From Caryophanales bacterium UBA743 (lineage in GTDB: Bacteria > Bacillota_I > Bacilli_A > RFN20 > CAG-826), in assembly GCA_002297365.1 (NCBI GenBank), contig DBKT01000002.1, positions 1 to 64,000 of the forward strand: a stretch of DNA of 64,000 nucleotides, in the 5' to 3' direction. Numbering within the stretch: the stretch's first letter is position 1; every line of letters begins with the position of its first letter. Made by a program: the position numbers and the translations under genes. This document shows positions 59,895 to 64,000 of the stretch, piece after piece. The notes under the pieces are model-generated. The model was not told the DNA's origin. It worked only from the letters and a program-made list of their open reading frames with translations, and did not search any database.

Positions 59895-61340
59895 TTAATT
59901 CAAAGTCGATTCTTTTTTGGGTGGAAGCGTTTGTTCGGGATAAACGCTTGAGTTAGATAAATCTTCTTTGGAAGGAAGCCCGGCGTAGGACCAAAGATGT
60001 TTCTTCAAAACCTCTTGATCCATGTCATCTAAGCCAAGTTGATAGATGGAGTAATTCATCTTTTGATCGAGTTTGATCTCCGTTAAGCCAATCATCGTGC
60101 CGTCTTTGGTCTCGTCGTAATCGGGATCGTTCTTTTTTTCATCGAATGCGTCTTTATAAATCGATTGGTCGATGGTCACATCAAAATGGAGAGCGCCATC
60201 GATAAGAACCTTATCGTTATAGGTAAGCTCATAATGGAAATTCTCCAAATGAGCCGCATTCTTCAATTTGTCGGAAATGGCTTGAAGTTCATCCTTGGTG
60301 ATGACGATTTGGTTTGTCTTATCCCCCTCTGATGGAAGATTGATCGTGTATGACCAGCCCTTATCTAAGGAATCTAAAAAATCTTGGATGGCGTTTTGGA
60401 TGTCCTCTCCGCTAAAATCAATCGTGAGGGTGTATTTATCGCCGGTTTTAGATGAAATGATATTATCTGAGAATTCATCATTCATCGCATCTAAGAAGCC
60501 AATTAAGATTTCTTCCCATTCATCGCCAACGAGAGGAGGATTCGTTTCTGCTTCGTTAAGAGATTGGGCGGTTACGGAAGTATCTTCTTGCGCCAAAGAA
60601 AGATAGGCTTTGGTTTGAATCTCATAGGTCGCCCCATTCTTTGGGTTGTCATTCTTATAGACGGAATATCCGGCATCATCCAAAGCGGAAAGGATGAAGG
60701 GAGTGGCTACCTTAAGCAAAGAACCGGCGGCAGACATTTTGCCTTCTGTGTCATCAAAATCGTAATAAAGGCGATCTGGATAGGCTTCACCGGCATAGTA
60801 GGCGTTGGCATACATATCCTTTCCGAAACGGGAAATGAGGCTGTTGATGGTATTCGCGCTTGATTCTTCATCGGAAAGGAGATACCCAAGTCCGTATTTG
60901 GCCTTTGATAAAGAAGCGTCGTTTACTTTAATGGATTGGTTGATATTATCTGCGTTCGAGGCATTCCCCGTATGGGTTGATGTTTCGATGATATTGGACG
61001 CTTTCAAACGAACATCCCAATTGGATGTTTTGACACTGTCATCGTCATTTCGAATATAACGAATGCCACCAAGGGTCGCATTAAAAGGAGTGATTTCCGT
61101 CTTAAAGCCATTTGCATCCGCCATCTTTTCCATCGTTCCTTTGAGAATGGCGAAATTTCCATCCGCGGAATGAGGGACATCCGGCGTTGAATTGCTTGTT
61201 TCCTTGCTATTTTCGGAAGAAACTTCATTACCTTGAGAAGATTCTTTTGAATCCTCGGAAGGCTTTTGTTGCTCAAGGCAAGAAGTCAAAAGAAAAGATG
61301 CGCTGAGGAGAGGCAATATTATTAATTTTGAAGACTTCAT
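59895..61340 (-). CDS. Predicted surface lipoprotein of unknown function
   Basis: A 481-residue protein starting at 61340 (MKSSKLIILPLL), 8 nt after GGAGG. It has a lipoprotein signal peptide with lipobox LLTSC, Cys19 or so being the lipidated residue, then a Ser/Glu/Lys-rich linker of about 35 residues (SEDSKESSQGNEVSSENSK) and a large soluble domain without recognised family. LspA, encoded at 6 kb, would process it. It lies 64 bp downstream of the repeat protein gene and is probably co-expressed. An in-frame ATG farther upstream (61403) would add a non-hydrophobic start and is rejected. Confidence 0.8.
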   Translation of the reverse strand: MKSSKLIILPLLSASFLLTSCLEQQKPSEDSKESSQGNEVSSENSKETSNSTPDVPHSADGNFAILKGTMEKMADANGFKTEITPFNATLGGIRYIRNDDDSVKTSNWDVRLKASNIIETSTHTGNASNADNINQSIKVNDASLSKAKYGLGYLLSDEESSANTINSLISRFGKDMYANAYYAGEAYPDRLYYDFDDTEGKMSAAGSLLKVATPFILSALDDAGYSVYKNDNPKNGATYEIQTKAYLSLAQEDTSVTAQSLNEAETNPPLVGDEWEEILIGFLDAMNDEFSDNIISSKTGDKYTLTIDFSGEDIQNAIQDFLDSLDKGWSYTINLPSEGDKTNQIVITKDELQAISDKLKNAAHLENFHYELTYNDKVLIDGALHFDVTIDQSIYKDAFDEKKNDPDYDETKDGTMIGLTEIKLDQKMNYSIYQLGLDDMDQEVLKKHLWSYAGLPSKEDLSNSSVYPEQTLPPKKESTLN

Positions 61341-61404
61341 ACTTTTTACCTCCAAGTAATATTTAAAAGACTTTTTTATTAATTTCAATGAAATTAAAGA
61401 CAAA

Positions 61405-64000
61405 TTAGGCTACATAGCCGCTTGGATAATCGACCTGATCGTTAAGATGGGCTTGAATATAGCTCGCATAAAGGTCATTAACCTCAGACCAATTGTCTTT
61501 TTTATCAAGGTCAATATTCTTAACGGTTCCGCTCATATCGATAATAGAAGCAAGGGTCAACGAAATATCAAACTGGCTAAGAATATAACAATTATTGGCG
61601 TTGGAATAAGCGGATGCGATCTTCACTTTCATATCCTTCAAGGTATCGTTATTTAAAAGAACTTCGATGGCAATGCCCACATTCCATTCTCTGTTTGATT
61701 CGTCATAGGAAAAAGAGCTAATCAGTTTTTCATAGTTAATCGCTTTGCCCGTTGTGTCTTCTTTGTTAATCGCATTGACGATTTTTTTATAATAACTGGT
61801 CTTTATATCGATGATATCGCGGAAAAGGAAATGGAGAATGCTTTCCGTATCCTGGAAATAAGACGAATAGTATCTATAATGGCCCCCTTTTGTTTCTTCG
61901 GAGAAAGTCGTTTTGTTTTTGGCCAAACCATAGCTTAAATAAGCGTATCCCGAGTTATTTTCGTAAGCTTTTCCTGTGTTTGGATCTATATCATCGAAAT
62001 AGAAAATGCAATTACGGTAAGAATAGAAAGCTTCGAAATCCTCCGTGTACAAAAAGCTGATAGGAGTATTGATTTTTCCATAGACTTTAACGATATTCCC
62101 ATCAACAAAAATATGGAAATCCAAGTCTAATTTAACTTTGATGAAGCTTAAAACCTTGATATTTAAGCCAATATCTTGCGCTGTTAAATGGTAAGTTTTT
62201 AAATTCGCGGTGTTATATAAATCGGAAATCAACGGAGCAAGGCCCGTGAAGTCCATCTTGACGGAAGCGCGATCCACAATAGAGGTCTTGCTTGGATCGT
62301 ATTCGCTTAAAGTAATGGACAAATTGAGCGTTTTCTCCCCAATCACAAGGTTTTCCAGAGAAAGGGTCTTTACCTTGTTGTTTTCGTATTGCAAGGAGAT
62401 GGAGAAATCGTTGTTGTTCTTTTCATCGTTGAACCCGAAGGCTTTTCCCGAAAGGACGATTTTCGAAGAATCGGTGGCAAAAGAGGAGGAAACAACGAGA
62501 TTCGTTCCAAGCAAAGGAGAATATCTTCCTGTTTTTAAAGCGTCGATGACGTTCGATGAAGCCGCTCCTGCAATGACTTGGAACCATTTGCTGAACCGTG
62601 GATCATTCGATTTATAAATGCTTTTCACGATGTCGACGATGTCTTCAAACGGACCGATGGACATTTTTCCATAGGTGCCCACTTCTTTGTTTTTTCCAGC
62701 CAAAAGGTCCTCATCGTAGTAATGGAAATAGGCCGTCTCAAGTTTTTCTAAATCCAAAGATATGTGATGGTTCTTTTTATCGCCGAATTTAGAGAATGAG
62801 CCATCGCTGTTATTGATGCCGATTTGCTGGGAGAGTTTCAAATCCAGATAGCCGCCATCAAACGTATAAAGGGCATCTTTGCTGGAGTGCCCTAAAAGAT
62901 TCGCCTCTCCTTTAATCTCCGAAAGCCCAACGCCGTTGGAATCGGTGTAGCTTCCCTCTAAGGCAAGATGGAACTTCGGAGCAGAATAAATGTTATACAT
63001 TTGACTGTAAATATCCGGTATCTTGTCAACGAAATAATATCCTTCCGTATTAAAAGAAGGCGCGTGATAATCGGTTATGGTAATCGTTGTGTCTTCGAAA
63101 GTGAATCCTTGAAGGCCGACATTGTCCATAGAAATGGTCGCGAGGTTTCCATTCGCATTAATCTCCAAATCCAATCTAGAATCGTCTCCTAAACCAAAAC
63201 CCCCTAAATGAAGAGAAACTTTAAGCATATTGTCTTCGTTTGTAAGGGAGTTTATCATTCCTAAGAAAGATTCATAGCGCCCTTTTCTAAACGACGAAAG
63301 GAAATTCTCATCAAGCAAAGAGAGGACTTTGTCAAGAAGATCGAAGCCCGTTCCAAAGTCCGCTTTCACGCGACCAAGGAAATCGTTTAGCATGGAATCG
63401 GAGAGGCCGATTTTCATGACATCGTTGTAATTTAGGTAGGTTTTTTGCTCCTCTTCTTGACGAGTGAGAAAAGAAATGCGGTTTGGCGTTTCTTTTAAAC
63501 CATCTGGGAATGCGGTTATTTCTCCCGCATAAATCTTAGAGGGGATATCGAAGGAAAGGTTGGAGTTTAAAGAAATATCCTCTTCTGAAGCGGTGTGATG
63601 ATTATTTTCTTCAACCTCATGATGAAGAGTCCCTTTCAAAGAGACATCGAATTTCGGCGATTTCACTAAATCGTGTATTTTCCTAACTAAATCCAATGAA
63701 TCGTACACTTCTTTATAAGAAGCCTCATTCGATGGTTTTAAGCTTTTAATAACGGTCAATTCATCATCATTCCTCGTAGTATCGAAACAAAAGGAAAGAA
63801 TGGATTCGCCAAACGTCAATTCATTAGCGTATATTTTTGAGAGATTGTAATTTGAATCTTCTTCAAGATGAATGAAATTGCGATTCCCTAAATCGATTCT
63901 ATAAGCATATGGGGAGGAAGATTTTTCTTCTTCAAAAGCAATCTCCGTTTCATTGGAGTCTTTCTTAAAAAGGATGTCCATAAAATCATAGACAGAATCC
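61405..64000 (-). CDS. Large repeat-containing protein, 5' end outside the window
   Basis: At least 864 codons, open to the right edge; the first visible ATG (63981) has no Shine-Dalgarno and the frame continues upstream without stop, so the N-terminus is missing. Counted from that ATG, related segments recur: SPKFDVSLKG (108), APKFHLALEG (334); and GRYESFLG (234), GRYSPLLG (485), each followed by beta-strand-like blocks ending ...LDNVGLQG-type and LENLVIGEK. This indicates at least two tandem domains of about 250 residues, likely beta-rich. Composition and the downstream lipoprotein suggest an exported or surface protein. No family recognised. Confidence 0.75.
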   Translation of the reverse strand, partial: DSVYDFMDILFKKDSNETEIAFEEEKSSSPYAYRIDLGNRNFIHLEEDSNYNLSKIYANELTFGESILSFCFDTTRNDDELTVIKSLKPSNEASYKEVYDSLDLVRKIHDLVKSPKFDVSLKGTLHHEVEENNHHTASEEDISLNSNLSFDIPSKIYAGEITAFPDGLKETPNRISFLTRQEEEQKTYLNYNDVMKIGLSDSMLNDFLGRVKADFGTGFDLLDKVLSLLDENFLSSFRKGRYESFLGMINSLTNEDNMLKVSLHLGGFGLGDDSRLDLEINANGNLATISMDNVGLQGFTFEDTTITITDYHAPSFNTEGYYFVDKIPDIYSQMYNIYSAPKFHLALEGSYTDSNGVGLSEIKGEANLLGHSSKDALYTFDGGYLDLKLSQQIGINNSDGSFSKFGDKKNHHISLDLEKLETAYFHYYDEDLLAGKNKEVGTYGKMSIGPFEDIVDIVKSIYKSNDPRFSKWFQVIAGAASSNVIDALKTGRYSPLLGTNLVVSSSFATDSSKIVLSGKAFGFNDEKNNNDFSISLQYENNKVKTLSLENLVIGEKTLNLSITLSEYDPSKTSIVDRASVKMDFTGLAPLISDLYNTANLKTYHLTAQDIGLNIKVLSFIKVKLDLDFHIFVDGNIVKVYGKINTPISFLYTEDFEAFYSYRNCIFYFDDIDPNTGKAYENNSGYAYLSYGLAKNKTTFSEETKGGHYRYYSSYFQDTESILHFLFRDIIDIKTSYYKKIVNAINKEDTTGKAINYEKLISSFSYDESNREWNVGIAIEVLLNNDTLKDMKVKIASAYSNANNCYILSQFDISLTLASIIDMSGTVKNIDLDKKDNWSEVNDLYASYIQAHLNDQVDYPSGYVA

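Noticed and set aside
1..64000. Mycoplasma-type code with UGA as Trp
   Set aside because: Many genes end at UGA with the expected C-terminus (rnhC, rluD, ileS, dnaE, polA), and Trp is encoded by UGG throughout.
1..64000. CRISPR array, phage, insertion sequence or defence island
   Set aside because: No regularly spaced direct repeats, transposase, integrase, restriction or Cas motifs were seen; genes are core functions in conserved orders.

Overview
The window is a compact, almost fully coding stretch of bacterial core genome. Gene content and order point to a reduced Bacilli/Mollicutes-type organism: mraZ-rsmH and ftsA-ftsZ without peptidoglycan genes, DnaB/DnaI primosome proteins, EzrA, RNase HIII, MutS2, T-box aminoacyl-tRNA synthetases, infC-rpmI-rplT, and polA-mutM-coaE next to dnaB-dnaI. 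An uncultured gut lineage of the RF39 kind would fit, but that placement is inference. UGA is used as a stop (for example rnhC, rluD, ileS, dnaE, polA), so the mycoplasma code does not apply. I saw no phage, insertion sequence, transposase or CRISPR array.

Layout. 1-9.7 kb: end of a tRNA-Arg(UCU) gene, uvrC and mutS2 (minus), rnhC (plus), then the rluD-lspA-ileS operon behind an isoleucine T-box. 9.7-13.9 kb: a stripped division cluster (mraZ, rsmH, a small membrane protein, ftsA, ftsZ). 14-20.6 kb: pheS-pheT-yceD behind a T-box, a SpoU methyltransferase, a YgjP metalloprotease, and a DUF523 protein with a long basic tail. 20.7-35 kb: carbohydrate block (sugar-ABC ATPase, short PucR-type regulator, GH13 glucosidase, heterodimeric ABC exporter, glgP, glgB, ackA) and an NrnA-type phosphoesterase. 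35-47.3 kb: an unknown zinc-ribbon-like protein and a membrane protein, then replication and repair: xth, dnaE, polA, a mutM::coaE fusion, dnaI, dnaB. 47.4-49.9 kb: pfkA-pyk. 50.2-54.5 kb: T-box-thrS, an alkyltransferase-like protein lacking the catalytic cysteine, and infC-rpmI-rplT. 54.5-59.4 kb: thiI, a cysteine desulfurase, ezrA and rpsD. 59.9-64 kb: a lipoprotein and a large repeat-containing, probably exported protein cut by the window edge.

How genes work together. GlgB and GlgP build and break down an alpha-glucan, and GH13, PfkA, Pyk and AckA carry hexose to acetate and ATP. The cysteine desulfurase and ThiI form a tRNA 4-thiouridine pathway; the DUF523/TudS-like protein could be its desulfurating counterpart. 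Replication and repair genes are concentrated here, and three DnaA boxes lie upstream of dnaB-dnaI.

Main observations. At least seven first-of-transcript genes (mutS2, rnhC, ftsA, ygjP, the GH13 gene, xth, dnaE) have a sigma-A -10 box ending 5-7 nt before the ATG and no Shine-Dalgarno, which predicts leaderless mRNAs; operon-internal genes have clear Shine-Dalgarno sites. Other points are the MutM-CoaE fusion, the RG/KS-rich tail on the DUF523 protein, the Cys-to-Asp change in the Ogt homologue, MraZ boxes over the mraZ start, and an AUU start for infC behind a hairpin leader. No database search was run; all family calls come from recognised motifs.
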